In this document: piece after piece, positions 8,873-17,675 of the stretch | Position numbering within the stretch: position 1 is the stretch's first letter | How the letters are laid out: every line of letters begins with the position of its first letter | DNA from: Candidatus Aminicenantota bacterium | Lineage (GTDB): Bacteria > Acidobacteriota > Aminicenantia > Aminicenantales > UBA4085 | DNA length: 52,208 bases | Direction of reading: 5' to 3' | Assembly: GCA_017883285.1 (NCBI GenBank) | Contig: JADGNV010000080.1 | Coordinates: 1 to 52,208 of the forward strand | Position numbers and translations under genes: made by a program | Notes under the pieces: generated by a model | Databases searched by the model: none | The model's input: only the letters and a program-made list of their open reading frames with translations | Told to the model about the DNA's origin: nothing

Positions 8873-9609
8873 GGCTCCGCCTTTCTCAGGAAAAAGGCCT
8901 GAATATAGGGATCGGGACAGGCCGGGATGTCCGCGTACTCCCCGGCGAAAAGGATCGCTTCGTCGCGGATGACCAGGATCTGGTCGGCGATCCGGGCGAT
9001 CGAACGCAACTCATGGGTGACGACGACGAAGGTGACGCCATGGGCCGTCCGAAGTTCGTTCAGGAGCTCGTCCAGCCCTGACGAAGTGATGGGATCGAGG
9101 CCGGACGACGGCTCGTCGCAAAAAATGAGGTCGGGGTCGAGGACCATGGCTCGGGCCAGGGCGGCACGCTTGCGCATGCCGCCGGAAAGCTCGAAGGGAT
9201 ACTTGTCGTCGTGTTCGTGGAGGCCGACGCGCTCAAGCATGTCCCGGACTCGGCCCGCCGTTTTTTCGCGCGGCCAGTCCCGATGATGCATGCGGATGGG
9301 CAGGGCGATGTTTTCGAACAATGTCAGGGAGTTGAGCAGGGCGCCGGTCTGGTAGAGGACGCCGATCCTCCGGTAAAGCTTGTGCAGGTCGCGCTCGGAA
9401 CTGAAGTCGATCCGCTCTCCGGCCAGGCTGACTTCGCCCCGCAGGGGCGGAAGGAGGCCGATCATGGTTTTCATCAGACTCGATTTCCCGGACCCGCTTT
9501 CGCCGACGATGACAGTGATCCGGCCTTTGAGAACATCGAAGTCCAATCCGCGAAGGATGACGGTGGTTCCATACCCGACATCGAGGCCGCGGACGCGAAT
9601 GATCTCCAT
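8869..9609 (-). CDS. mlaF: MlaF-like ABC transporter ATPase
   Basis: This 246-residue ABC ATPase has Walker A GESGSGKS (residues 36-43), the signature LSGGMRKRAALARAM, and Walker B DLIFCDEPSSGLDP. The SGGM(R/Q)KR form and the following DPITS are typical of MlaF, the ATPase that powers phospholipid transport with MlaE and MlaD. The gene lies between the permease (7-bp gap) and the MCE gene (4-bp overlap). No MlaB-like STAS gene is in the cluster. Confidence 0.93.
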   Translation of the reverse strand: MEIIRVRGLDVGYGTTVILRGLDFDVLKGRITVIVGESGSGKSSLMKTMIGLLPPLRGEVSLAGERIDFSSERDLHKLYRRIGVLYQTGALLNSLTLFENIALPIRMHHRDWPREKTAGRVRDMLERVGLHEHDDKYPFELSGGMRKRAALARAMVLDPDLIFCDEPSSGLDPITSSGLDELLNELRTAHGVTFVVVTHELRSIARIADQILVIRDEAILFAGEYADIPACPDPYIQAFFLRKAEP

Positions 9610-9616
9610 GCGTTCC

Positions 9617-10366
9617 TCAATACAGGACGAGGGCGAAGACGCAGTCCAGCCCGATGATCAGGGAGATGGACAGGACGACGGCTTCGGTCGTCGCTTTTCC
9701 GACGCTTTCGGCGCCGGCTTCGATGGTGAAGGCCTTGAATCCGGCGGCAATGACCACGGCCCAGCCGAAAACGAGGGTTTTCCAAAGCCCGGTCAGGAAA
9801 TCGTTGAGGGTGACGACGGACATAACCTCGCGGAGGAAGATCGGAGCCGGCGTTCCCAGGGCGATTTTGGCCACCAGCACTCCGCCGGCGATGCCGACGA
9901 AATCGGCCAGCGCAACGAGCAGGGGCACGGCCAGTGTGATGGCGATCAGCCGGGGCGTCATCAGGAATTTGACCGGAACGATCCCCATGGTCGTCAGGGC
10001 GTCGAGTTCGTCCATGACCTTCATTGTACCGATCTCGGCTGTGATCGAGGCGCCGATCTTGCCCGCCAGCATGATCCCGACCATGAGCGGGACAAGCTCC
10101 TTGATCATGGCCAGGCCGATGAGGTCGGCCAGGTAGATATCGGCGCCGAATTGCCGCAATTGGGCGGCCGAGGTCAGCGAGATGGTGATGCCGATCAGGA
10201 ACGTGATCAGGCACACGAGGGGGGCCGAACGGTAGCCCATGGCGAAAAGCTGATGGAAAATCTCTCCGGGCAGGACCCCGCGCCGGTGCCGCAGGTATTG
10301 AAAAGTATGATAGATTTCGTCGGCCAGGAGCAGACAGAACGTCTTGATTTGCGCGACAGGATGCAC
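9617..10366 (-). CDS. mlaE: MlaE-like ABC transporter permease
   Basis: This integral membrane permease (249 residues from the chosen start) matches the MlaE family in its length, the GYRSAPLVCLITFLIGI segment and the conserved ELVPLMVGIMLAGKIGASI region. An in-frame ATG at 10420 is rejected because it lies upstream of the promoter's transcription start. The GTG at 10366 is preceded by GGAAGG with an 8-base gap. It is the first gene of a four-gene operon (mlaE, mlaF, mlaD, lipoprotein) for phospholipid trafficking between membranes, probably retrograde by analogy with Mla; the direction is an inference. Confidence 0.9.
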   Translation of the reverse strand: MHPVAQIKTFCLLLADEIYHTFQYLRHRRGVLPGEIFHQLFAMGYRSAPLVCLITFLIGITISLTSAAQLRQFGADIYLADLIGLAMIKELVPLMVGIMLAGKIGASITAEIGTMKVMDELDALTTMGIVPVKFLMTPRLIAITLAVPLLVALADFVGIAGGVLVAKIALGTPAPIFLREVMSVVTLNDFLTGLWKTLVFGWAVVIAAGFKAFTIEAGAESVGKATTEAVVLSISLIIGLDCVFALVLY

Positions 10367-10390
10367 GCTAATGACCTTCCTTTCACTCTT

Positions 10391-10419
10391 ATTATAGCGC
10401 AACGGACCGATGTTGCCCA
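10391..10419 (-). promoter_or_regulatory. Promoter of the mla-like operon
   Basis: On the minus strand TGGGCA (10414-10419) and a perfect TATAAT (10391-10396) are spaced by 17 bp. Transcription should start near 10384, followed by the GGAAGG ribosome binding site and the GTG at 10366. Confidence 0.7.
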
Positions 10420-10465
10420 CCTTGGAGATTATCGAATCCCCTTCGGCCCGCCTAGGCTGACGTGA

Positions 10466-11488
10466 TTACCTGCGGCCGGGGAGAACGCCCTCGCGGATCA
10501 GGTCTTCGAGAGACGCGGGCCCGGGCAGGGCTTTATCCTTCCAGCTGGGGGAGAGGCGGTCGAGCAGGCGCGCCTGGGCCATCCCGCTGAGATAGAACCG
10601 CAGATCGCCGCTCTGGGCCCCCAGCCCGTTTCCCAAACGTATGTAATCGGACTGGATGAACAGCATGGGAACCGCGTATCGATAGGCGGCCGGGCCGGGA
10701 GGGAGGGTCGCCGCGATTTCATAGAATCCGATCTCGGCGTATTTAGCCAGCCCCTCCAGCCATTCTAGCTCGCGTTCGAAGCCCAAGAGGTCAGGAGCCA
10801 GGGCGGCCCTGGCCCGCCGTTCGTCCCGGATCTTTAAAAACTCGCGCGCCGCGGTTGCGGCGGCAACGTCGTCCGCCGCCTGTATTCCCCTGGCGAGCGC
10901 GGCGCCTTCTGAGGTCCATGCGGCCGCGAACTCCTGGTTTTTGAACGGATAGCGGTCCTCGGCCGCATAGACCTTCAACGTCCGGGCGAAGCGCTCGGGC
11001 GCTTGCGTTGCCTGAAAAGCATGGAACATCTCGTGGAGGGCCAGGACGACGTGAAAATCCGGGGGGAGCTTGAACGGGGCCTTGGCGTTCATCCGCCCGA
11101 GCGTGCTGAAACTCCCGGCCCATGTCCCCCCGACTTTGATGGCGAAGGCCTGGGCCTGGCTGCGGGGCCGCCGGTGATACGGCGCGCCTGCGAAATCTCC
11201 GTCCGGGAACTTCATCCAGGGAGAAGGCGGGTCATCGGATCCGACCAGGAATTCGAAGTCGTCGTTATAAAGGACGATGGGGATCCCGCACTTGGCGAAT
11301 CCCGGCCAGACGCGGTTTCCGACCTCCGCTTTGAGCCGGAAGATCTCCGCCAGCTCCGTTTGATCCGCCGGGGTCAGGACTCCGGCCGGACCCGTCGATT
11401 CGCGAATTTGAGCAGGGCTCGGCGGAACGATCAACGATACGGCCGCAAGACAAACGATCCCCGCGGCCCGGCGAAGTCCCCTCATCAT
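10466..11488 (-). CDS. Secreted putative HExxH metallopeptidase, unrecognised family
   Basis: This 340-residue protein has a signal peptide (MMRGLRRAAGIVCLAAVSL, likely cleaved near PSPAQ-I). HEMFH at residues 152-156 is a zincin HExxH motif in a helix-like context (VVLALHEMFHAFQ). A possible third zinc ligand is E194 in WTSEGAALAR, 38 residues on, which fits a gluzincin-like layout. I do not recognise the overall family. A minus-strand TAAAAT lies at 11513-11518, and no ribosome binding site is clear. Two adjacent ATGs (11488 and 11485) are possible starts. The gene is divergent from the M14 carboxypeptidase. The peptidase role is inferred from the motif alone. Confidence 0.75.
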   Translation of the reverse strand: MMRGLRRAAGIVCLAAVSLIVPPSPAQIRESTGPAGVLTPADQTELAEIFRLKAEVGNRVWPGFAKCGIPIVLYNDDFEFLVGSDDPPSPWMKFPDGDFAGAPYHRRPRSQAQAFAIKVGGTWAGSFSTLGRMNAKAPFKLPPDFHVVLALHEMFHAFQATQAPERFARTLKVYAAEDRYPFKNQEFAAAWTSEGAALARGIQAADDVAAATAAREFLKIRDERRARAALAPDLLGFERELEWLEGLAKYAEIGFYEIAATLPPGPAAYRYAVPMLFIQSDYIRLGNGLGAQSGDLRFYLSGMAQARLLDRLSPSWKDKALPGPASLEDLIREGVLPGRR

Positions 11489-11548
11489 TTCTAATCTATT
11501 TTGTCAGCACCTATTTTAATAAGCAAGTCCATTCTTGATCACCTCTTC

Positions 11549-11608
11549 TTGACTTCGATCCGCGGCCGGGATTATCTTCTTTACACGATGGGAGGCATTG
11601 ATTCCGAG
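11549..11608 (+). promoter_or_regulatory. Promoter-leader module, copy B (M14 gene)
   Basis: TTGACT (11549-11554) is followed after 18 bp by TATCTT (11573-11578). The block repeats 2141-2207 with 37/43 identity over its first 43 bases, including the segment after the -10 (CTTTACACGATGG). Transcription should start near 11585, giving a leader of about 66 bases before the M14 start. Confidence 0.65.
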
Positions 11609-11650
11609 CTTTTTAGGAAGGAATGTCGTGCGCCCAAGGAGGAAATCCCC

Positions 11651-13354
11651 ATGATCCGTCGAACATTCATCGCCGCCGTGCTTGGCGTCCTGTCCGTCCT
11701 GGCCATCGGCCTGCCCGCCGCGGCCCAGGCCCTGCCCACGCCGGCCGAAGAGAAGGGCTATCTGCGCTACAGCCAGAATGAGGACGTCGCCCGTTTCCTG
11801 AGCGAGCTGGATGCCCGCTGCCGCGAGGTTAATGTCCGCATCGTCGGGCGGACGAAGGATATGCCCGGATTCCCGGCCAAGGACATCTTCCTGGCCGTGG
11901 TCAGCGAGAACGGGGCCCTCCGCGCCCGTGACCTCGACCGGGCCAAGCCGACCATCCTGCTGACCGCGGCCCAGCACGGCAACGAGCAATCGGCCAAGGA
12001 AGCCGCCCTACGGCTCCTCCGTGACTTCGCCGCGGGCGAATTGAAGCCGCTCCTCAAGAGGCTGAACGTCCTGGTCATGCCCCAGACCAATCCTTATGGC
12101 AACCAGTTCGACGTCCGGGTGAACGAGATCGACCTGGACATGAACCGCGACCACGTCAAGGTCGAGGCCGAAGGGGTGGCCACCATCCACCGGGTGTTCC
12201 GCGAGTTCATGCCCGAGGTCACGATCGACGTCCATGAAAAGGGGGACGACTACTACCGCGTTAACATCGGCTGCGTCTCCAACGCCGACATCCATCCCTC
12301 GCTGCAGGATTTCTCCCGCCGCATCCTCCTCGGCGAGGTCGAGGCCGCGTTGAATAAGAGGAAGATCCCCTTCCACGAATACTTGGTGAGCGAGGAGATG
12401 GGCATAAATACCTCGGCCGGCGCGGCCCTCCGGCCCGAGGACCTGGCCGGCCGAGAACAAATGAAGCGCTACAGCACCACGGATCTGAACGACGGTCGCA
12501 ACAGCCTGGGCATCTTCGAGACGCTCAGCTTTATCCAGGAGGGAGCTTCGCGCCACGACTTCCCGACTCTCCGGGAGCGGACCGATTATCAGTATTGGGG
12601 CCTTCGCGCGCTCTGCGAGGCGGCGGCCGGACACGCCGCCGAAGTCCTGGCCATGGTCAAGGGTCTGCGCCAGGACCTGATGACTAAGGCCGGGGTGTAC
12701 GCGGAGTCGAATGTCGTCCATCTGCGCATGGCCTACGCTCGCGACCCGAAAAATCCCACCCTCACCATCAAGCAGTTCGAGGCGGAGGCGCAGCCGCGGA
12801 CGCTGGGCACGCTGAAGGCGGACAAGAAGGCGGGCGACGCGGTCCGGTCCGCCGATCTGATCGCTCCGCCCCCCGCCAAGTCCCCGAAGATCGCCACGAT
12901 CGAGGTCAAAAACTGGTTCCCCAACGTCGAGCCCCGACTGTCCGTGGCCCGTCCCCTCGGCTACGTCATCCCGGCCCGTCACGCGGATGTTGTCGAGAAC
13001 CTGCTTCGCCTGGGGGTCACCGTGATGATGTTCACGCGAGACCGGGTCTTGGAAGTCGAGGCCTATACGGTGGGAGAGATCGTCCCGGCCCGCTACGATT
13101 ATCTGGCCCCCGAGCGGATCGAGGTAGCCAAGGCGGCGCTCCGGCTTCCCGCCCGGCGCGGCGATTACTACGTTTCCTGCGCCCAGCCGGCGGCGAACCT
13201 CATCCCCTGCCTGCTCGAGCCGCAATCCGAATTCGGGCTGATCCGCTATGGAACCTACAAACTCGTCCCGGCGGCCGGAGACGTTTGGGCGTTTTATCGG
13301 CTGACGAAGGTCCAGGACCTACCGGTCATGCCCTACAAGGATTGGCGGGAGTAG
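11651..13354 (+). CDS. M14 family zinc carboxypeptidase, secreted
   Basis: This 567-residue protein starts with a signal peptide ending near AAAQ-A (residue 26). The M14 zinc site is visible as HGNE (H109, E112) with a later His in TIDVHEKGDD (H195). E290 in GIFETLSF is a candidate catalytic Glu. M14 enzymes remove C-terminal residues from peptides or trim cell-wall peptides. About 250 residues follow the catalytic region and probably form an accessory domain. An in-frame ATG at 11501 lies upstream of the promoter module, so the start at 11651 is chosen; it has AAGGAGG with an 8-base spacing. With the S9 and HExxH proteins nearby, it suggests peptide scavenging. Confidence 0.88.
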   Translation: MIRRTFIAAVLGVLSVLAIGLPAAAQALPTPAEEKGYLRYSQNEDVARFLSELDARCREVNVRIVGRTKDMPGFPAKDIFLAVVSENGALRARDLDRAKPTILLTAAQHGNEQSAKEAALRLLRDFAAGELKPLLKRLNVLVMPQTNPYGNQFDVRVNEIDLDMNRDHVKVEAEGVATIHRVFREFMPEVTIDVHEKGDDYYRVNIGCVSNADIHPSLQDFSRRILLGEVEAALNKRKIPFHEYLVSEEMGINTSAGAALRPEDLAGREQMKRYSTTDLNDGRNSLGIFETLSFIQEGASRHDFPTLRERTDYQYWGLRALCEAAAGHAAEVLAMVKGLRQDLMTKAGVYAESNVVHLRMAYARDPKNPTLTIKQFEAEAQPRTLGTLKADKKAGDAVRSADLIAPPPAKSPKIATIEVKNWFPNVEPRLSVARPLGYVIPARHADVVENLLRLGVTVMMFTRDRVLEVEAYTVGEIVPARYDYLAPERIEVAKAALRLPARRGDYYVSCAQPAANLIPCLLEPQSEFGLIRYGTYKLVPAAGDVWAFYRLTKVQDLPVMPYKDWRE

Positions 13355-13481
13355 GCGCGGCCACTAGTATCTCTTTTCCGCGATAGGGGCGGCCTCCTTC
13401 TTGCTCCGCCGGATGCCGATCGAGGGATGGAACCATGCGTCGAGCCCGAGGGCGGCCGTACGGGGCGGGGGAAAATGGCGG

Positions 13482-13510
13482 TTCAATTCGCCGGGCGGAT
13501 CATGTAAGAT
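13482..13510 (+). promoter_or_regulatory. Promoter of the site-2 protease gene
   Basis: TTCAAT (13482-13487) and TAAGAT (13505-13510) are spaced by 17 bp. The predicted start near 13517 gives an 11-base leader that still contains GGAG six bases before the ATG. The 173 bases between the M14 gene and this gene hold nothing else that I recognise. Confidence 0.55.
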
Positions 13511-13527
13511 GAGAAGCGGAGATATTC

Positions 13528-14145
13528 ATGGGACTTTTGAAGCTGCTGACCCAGGACCCGCTGGCTTTCGTCCTCCTCGTCATCCCACTGCTCTTTTCCG
13601 TCATCATCCACGAGGTCGCCCACGGTTGGGTGGCCTACCGGATGGGCGACCCGACGGCTAAGCTCATGGGCCGGCTGACGCTGAATCCGCTCAAGCACCT
13701 GGACCCCCTCGGGACTCTCTTGCTCTTCGTCGTGGGATTCGGCTGGGCCAAGCCGGTGCCGGTCAACTTTTATAATCTGCGCGACCGGCGGAAAGGGCTG
13801 ATCTTCGTTTCAGCGGCGGGGATCGCGGCCAATATCATTCTCGCCTTCCTCTTTCAGCTCCTGTTCAAGCTGCTGCCCGAATCCTACTCGGGCGTCTTCC
13901 TCGTCCTGATCTATTTCATGGTCCAGATCAACATCACCCTGGCGGCCCTGAACCTGATTCCCATCCCGCCCCTCGACGGGTCGAAAATATTGATGGGCTT
14001 GGCGCCGGCGCAAAGCGAGTTTCTCTACTCCCGCATCGGGCCATACGGGCTCATCATCATCATGGGGCTGCTCTACATGGGCGTGTTGACTCCGGTGATC
14101 ACGTTCATCCGGCGGGGGATCGGCCTGCTGATCGGCTTGGGCTGA
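13528..14145 (+). CDS. Site-2 protease family (M50) membrane metalloprotease
   Basis: This 205-residue integral membrane protein has the zinc motif HEVAH (residues 28-32) in the first helix and the second conserved motif NLIPIPPLDGSKIL, with D150 as third ligand. It belongs to the short M50 group (YwhC/Rv-like) that consists of the membrane core without PDZ domains. Members cut transmembrane helices of other proteins; the substrate here is unknown. The gene has its own promoter and converges on the DUF1846 gene with an 18-bp gap. Confidence 0.92.
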   Translation: MGLLKLLTQDPLAFVLLVIPLLFSVIIHEVAHGWVAYRMGDPTAKLMGRLTLNPLKHLDPLGTLLLFVVGFGWAKPVPVNFYNLRDRRKGLIFVSAAGIAANIILAFLFQLLFKLLPESYSGVFLVLIYFMVQINITLAALNLIPIPPLDGSKILMGLAPAQSEFLYSRIGPYGLIIIMGLLYMGVLTPVITFIRRGIGLLIGLG

Positions 14146-14163
14146 AGATCCCGGAGCCCGGCC

Positions 14164-15690
14164 TCAGGCCGTGAACAGGTTCTTGCCTGAGAAGTTCGGG
14201 TCGCTCGTCAGGTTGATCCCCAATCGGCGTAATCCCGAGTCGTCGCCCGGCGTCGGAATATGGGTCATGTGGACCTCGGCGCCGCGCAGGTCCTTGAGCT
14301 TCTCCAAGGCCAGCTGGGCGGTCGGGTTCGTCGCGGCGGTGACGCTCAAACCGATGAGCACTTCCTCGACGTCGAGGTTCGCGCTCTTTGCCCCGAGGAT
14401 GTTCTCCTTGAGCCGGACCACGGCGTCGAGGACCGTGCCGGACAGCAGAGGCAGCGAATCCGGCACGCCGGCCAGCCGCTTGATGGCGTTCAGGACCAGG
14501 CTCGATCCCGCGTGCATGAGCGGCGAGTTCTTGCCGGTCACGATCGTTCCGTCGGGGAGCTCGAGCGCCGCTCCGACGAAGACCCCCTTGTGGCCCTTGC
14601 CGGCCGTGCGCGCGTCCTGGGCTTCCTGGGCCGCCCGCCGGGCCGGTTCGACGACCCTGCGGTCTTCGGGCTTGGTCTTCATCTCCCGCATGATCAGCTC
14701 GGCCCGCTCGACCGTTTCTTTGTCGGACAGGCCCATGGCGTATTCGCACTGATAGCGGAAAAACCGCCGGATGAGCTCCTGCAGGGCGGCCTCGCGCACC
14801 GCTCCGTCGTCGACGATGCCGAACCCGGCCCGGTTGACGCCCATGTCCGTGGGCGACTTGTACATCGCCTCGCCGCCGGTGATCTTTTCCAGGATCCGGC
14901 GCAGGACGGGGAAGATTTCCACGTCGCGGTTGTAGTTGATCGCCACCTGGCCGTGGGCTTCGAGGTGGAACGGGTCGACCAGGTTGAAATCGCGAAGGTC
15001 CGCGGTAGCGGCCTCGTAGGCGACGTTGACCGGGTGCTTGATCGGCAGGTTCCAGATGGGGAAGGTCTCGAACTTGGCGTAGCCGGATTTCGTCCCGCGC
15101 CGCCAGTCGTGGTAGAGCTGGGAGAGGCACGTGGCCAGCTTGCCGGAGCCGGGACCGGGGCCGGTGACGACGACGAGCGGCTTCTGCGTTTCGATGGGCT
15201 CGTTGGCCCCGTAGCCCGCGTCGCTGACGATCGTGTCCACGTCGGTCGGGTACCCCTTGGTGAAGCCGTGGGTATAGACCCGAAGGCCGCGCCGTTCGAG
15301 CTTGTTTTTGAAGATGCGGGCGGACGGCTGGTTCTCGAACCGGGTGATGACGACCCCACGGACGTCCAGGCCCCACTCGCCCAGGTCGTCGATGAGCTTG
15401 AGCGCGTCGGCGTCGTAGGTGATGCCGAAGTCGGCCCGCATCTTCTTCCGCTCGATGTCCCCGGCGTAGATGCAGAGGAGGATGTCGGCCTGGTCCTTGA
15501 GCTGCTGAAGCAGGCGCATCTTGACGTTGGGGTCGAACCCGGGCAGCACCCGCGCGGCGTGCATGTCGTAGATGATCTTGCCTCCGAACTCGAGATACAG
15601 CTTGTCCTGGAACTGGCCGACGCGGTCCCGGATGGCCGCCGTCTGTTCGCGGAGATACTTGTCGTTGTCGAATCCGATTCGTGCCGTCAC
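14164..15690 (-). CDS. DUF1846 domain-containing protein
   Basis: This 508-residue cytosolic protein matches DUF1846 across its length (for example RIGFDNDKYLREQ at the start, the GPGPGSGKLATCLSQLYHD P-loop-like stretch and a Pro/Gly-rich C-terminal half). The family's reaction is not established; the fold of solved members contains a P-loop-like nucleotide region. The GTG start at 15690 follows AGGAGG by 4 bases and gives the usual family length. An in-frame ATG at 15786 is upstream of the promoter's start point and is rejected. Confidence 0.88.
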   Translation of the reverse strand: MTARIGFDNDKYLREQTAAIRDRVGQFQDKLYLEFGGKIIYDMHAARVLPGFDPNVKMRLLQQLKDQADILLCIYAGDIERKKMRADFGITYDADALKLIDDLGEWGLDVRGVVITRFENQPSARIFKNKLERRGLRVYTHGFTKGYPTDVDTIVSDAGYGANEPIETQKPLVVVTGPGPGSGKLATCLSQLYHDWRRGTKSGYAKFETFPIWNLPIKHPVNVAYEAATADLRDFNLVDPFHLEAHGQVAINYNRDVEIFPVLRRILEKITGGEAMYKSPTDMGVNRAGFGIVDDGAVREAALQELIRRFFRYQCEYAMGLSDKETVERAELIMREMKTKPEDRRVVEPARRAAQEAQDARTAGKGHKGVFVGAALELPDGTIVTGKNSPLMHAGSSLVLNAIKRLAGVPDSLPLLSGTVLDAVVRLKENILGAKSANLDVEEVLIGLSVTAATNPTAQLALEKLKDLRGAEVHMTHIPTPGDDSGLRRLGINLTSDPNFSGKNLFTA

Positions 15691-15776
15691 AGGGCCTCCT
15701 TGCCCGGCCGGTCGGCGCCGGCGAGCGCGCCTTGTTCGATGAGGTTTTCGTCCGCCATCGCAAAAATCCGAGGGGA

Positions 15777-15805
15777 TATATATCAATTCGCTCCGACATC
15801 GTCAA
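15777..15805 (-). promoter_or_regulatory. Promoter of the DUF1846 gene
   Basis: On the minus strand TTGACG (15800-15805) and TATATA (15777-15782) are spaced by 17 bp. Transcription should start near 15770, leaving an ~80-base leader before the GTG at 15690. Confidence 0.7.
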
Positions 15806-15986
15806 CTCGGAGGGAAAGACCCCAGTGCCGGGCGGCCGCGCCGATGGCCCCTTCCCGATTGTATGACCGTTCCGAATCAAGTAAATTGAAGGAAGCCGGA
15901 ATAGGCGAACATGAAGAGCCGAAGAAGCGTAACGCTCACTCTGCTCGTGGTCCTCGGCCTGACGGCCCCCGGCGGTCCCCGCCGTC

Positions 15987-16015
15987 TTGATAAACTTCCC
16001 CAAATGGGGGATATT
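15987..16015 (+). promoter_or_regulatory. Promoter of rmuC
   Basis: TTGATA (15987-15992) and GATATT (16010-16015) are spaced by 17 bp. The start point near 16022 precedes the ribosome binding site GGAGG at 16060-16064. Confidence 0.55.
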
Positions 16016-16072
16016 AGGGACGCCGGCCGCCGGGGCGTCCGAATTCGCGCCGGGACCGCGGAGGTCGAACCC

Positions 16073-17449
16073 ATGAATCGCGCCGAAATCCTGATCCTGT
16101 TCACCCTCGGATGGACGGCCGTGGCCGTCGTCCTGCTGGCTCTGCTCCTCAAGCGCCGGTCGGGCGGCGATGTCGGGGCCCTCCAGTCGCGTCTGGAGGC
16201 CATCGAGCGCGGTCAGGAACGCGCCGAACGGGGATTCCGGGACGAGTTCGTCCGCGGCCGGGAAGCGGACCACTCCCAGGCGAGCGACCTGCGCAAGGAG
16301 ATCGGCGCGACGCTCCGGGGCGTGAACGACTCCGTCCTGAAACAGATCGCCGACCTCGTCGCCCTCGATCAAAAACAGATGGAGGCGTTCGCCGGCCAGC
16401 TCGCCCGGCTCACGGAATCGAACGAGAATAAGCTCGAAGGCCTCCGGACCGCCGTCGAATCGAAGCTCGGCCAGATCCAGGCGGACAACTCCGCCAAGCT
16501 CGAGGACATGCGCAAGACCGTGGAGGAGAAGCTAGAGGGGACGCTCGAGCGCCGTCTCGGCGAGTCCTTTAAGCTCGTCAGCGACCGGCTCGAACAGGTC
16601 CACAAGGGATTGGGCGAGATGCAGTCGCTGGCCAACGGCGTGGGCGACCTCAAAAAGGTGCTGTCGAACGTCAGGGTCCGCGGCACGTGGGGCGAAATGC
16701 AGCTCGGCAATCTCCTGGAGCAGATCCTCGCCCCGAGCCAGTATGACAAGAACGTTGCGACGAAGGCGGACTCCGCCGACCGGGTGGAGTTCGCGGTGAA
16801 GCTCCCGGGCCGGGACGACGCGGACGGCCAGGTCGTCTGGCTGCCCATCGACGCCAAGTTCCCCAAGGAGGACTACGAGCGGCTGGTCGAGGCCTCCGAG
16901 CGGGCCGACGCGGCGGCCGTCGAGGCGGCCTCGGGCCAGCTCGAAGTCCGGATCCGGGCCGAGGCGAAAGCCATCCGCGACAAATACCTGGACCCGCCCC
17001 GCACGACGGATTTCGGGATCCTTTACCTGGCCACGGAGGGACTCTACGCGGAGGCCCTCCGCCGGCCGGGCCTCTTCGAAAGCCTCCAGCGCGACTACCG
17101 GGTGAACATCGCCGGGCCGACGACGCTGGCCGCCCTGCTCAACAGCCTCCAGATGGGGTTCCGGACCCTGGCCATTCAGAAGCGGTCCGGCGAAGTCTGG
17201 ACGCTGCTCGGGGCGGTGAAGAATGAGTTCCGGAAATTCGGCGACGTCATCGAGAAGGTCCAGAAAAAGATCCAGGAGGCCGGCAACGCGATCGAGAGCG
17301 CGCAGGTCCGCTCGCGGGCGATCGAGCGCAAGCTCAAGAAGGTCGAGGAGCTGCCCGCGGGGGAATCCGCGGTGCGGCTGGCCGGCGGCGAACCCGAGGC
17401 CGACGAGGACGCGGCCGAGCCGGACGGCGAGGCCGGCCCACCCGCATGA
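16073..17449 (+). CDS. rmuC: RmuC family DNA recombination protein
   Basis: This 458-residue protein has one N-terminal membrane helix (ILILFTLGWTAVAVVLLALLL). A long coiled-coil follows (about residues 30-190, Glu/Lys/Leu-rich heptads). The conserved RmuC nuclease-like core comes next, with VRVRGTWGEMQLGNLLEQIL, PIDAKFPKEDYERL and YLATEGLYAEA. RmuC limits inversions at short inverted repeats in E. coli and is predicted to be a nuclease of the PD-(D/E)xK superfamily. The start at 16073 has GGAGG with an 8-base spacing and matches the usual beginning just before the membrane helix. The C-terminus is acidic and low-complexity. Confidence 0.92.
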   Translation: MNRAEILILFTLGWTAVAVVLLALLLKRRSGGDVGALQSRLEAIERGQERAERGFRDEFVRGREADHSQASDLRKEIGATLRGVNDSVLKQIADLVALDQKQMEAFAGQLARLTESNENKLEGLRTAVESKLGQIQADNSAKLEDMRKTVEEKLEGTLERRLGESFKLVSDRLEQVHKGLGEMQSLANGVGDLKKVLSNVRVRGTWGEMQLGNLLEQILAPSQYDKNVATKADSADRVEFAVKLPGRDDADGQVVWLPIDAKFPKEDYERLVEASERADAAAVEAASGQLEVRIRAEAKAIRDKYLDPPRTTDFGILYLATEGLYAEALRRPGLFESLQRDYRVNIAGPTTLAALLNSLQMGFRTLAIQKRSGEVWTLLGAVKNEFRKFGDVIEKVQKKIQEAGNAIESAQVRSRAIERKLKKVEELPAGESAVRLAGGEPEADEDAAEPDGEAGPPA

Positions 17450-17602
17450 CGGCGGCCGGACCGGACCTCCGGGCCGCGGTCGGGGGCGAGGGGGGCGTTT
17501 CTTTTCATCCCTGGGAACCTCATCTTAGTGAAATCGCCCGTCAAACTCAAGGGTTCGTCCCGCGGCCGGCCGGCGGCGGACGGGGGGATTTCCCCGACGC
17601 GG

Positions 17603-17631
17603 TTGAATTTTACCGCGGAATCTGGTATAGT
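17603..17631 (+). promoter_or_regulatory. Promoter of rpoZ
   Basis: TTGAAT (17603-17608) and TATAGT (17626-17631) are spaced by 17 bp. The start near 17638 lies after an in-frame ATG at 17634, which rules that ATG out. Confidence 0.75.
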
Positions 17632-17675
17632 CCTTGCCTCTGCCTTTCCATACCGACTACGAGGAGTATCGTCCT

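Larger units (their letters stand above)
15691..16072. other. 382-bp divergent intergenic region with two promoters
   Basis: This gene-free stretch lies between the DUF1846 and rmuC starts. It holds a leftward and a rightward promoter. An ATG at 15911 opens a frame that resembles a signal peptide and runs into rmuC, but the rmuC promoter lies inside it, so I do not call it a gene. Confidence 0.6.

Noticed and set aside
10367-10420. In-frame ATG extension of mlaE to 10420
   Set aside because: The extension covers the -10 hexamer, so it would not be transcribed; the GTG at 10366 has a good ribosome binding site.
15911-16072. Signal-peptide-like N-terminal extension of rmuC from the ATG at 15911
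   Set aside because: The rmuC promoter and ribosome binding site lie inside it, and RmuC normally begins just before its membrane helix.
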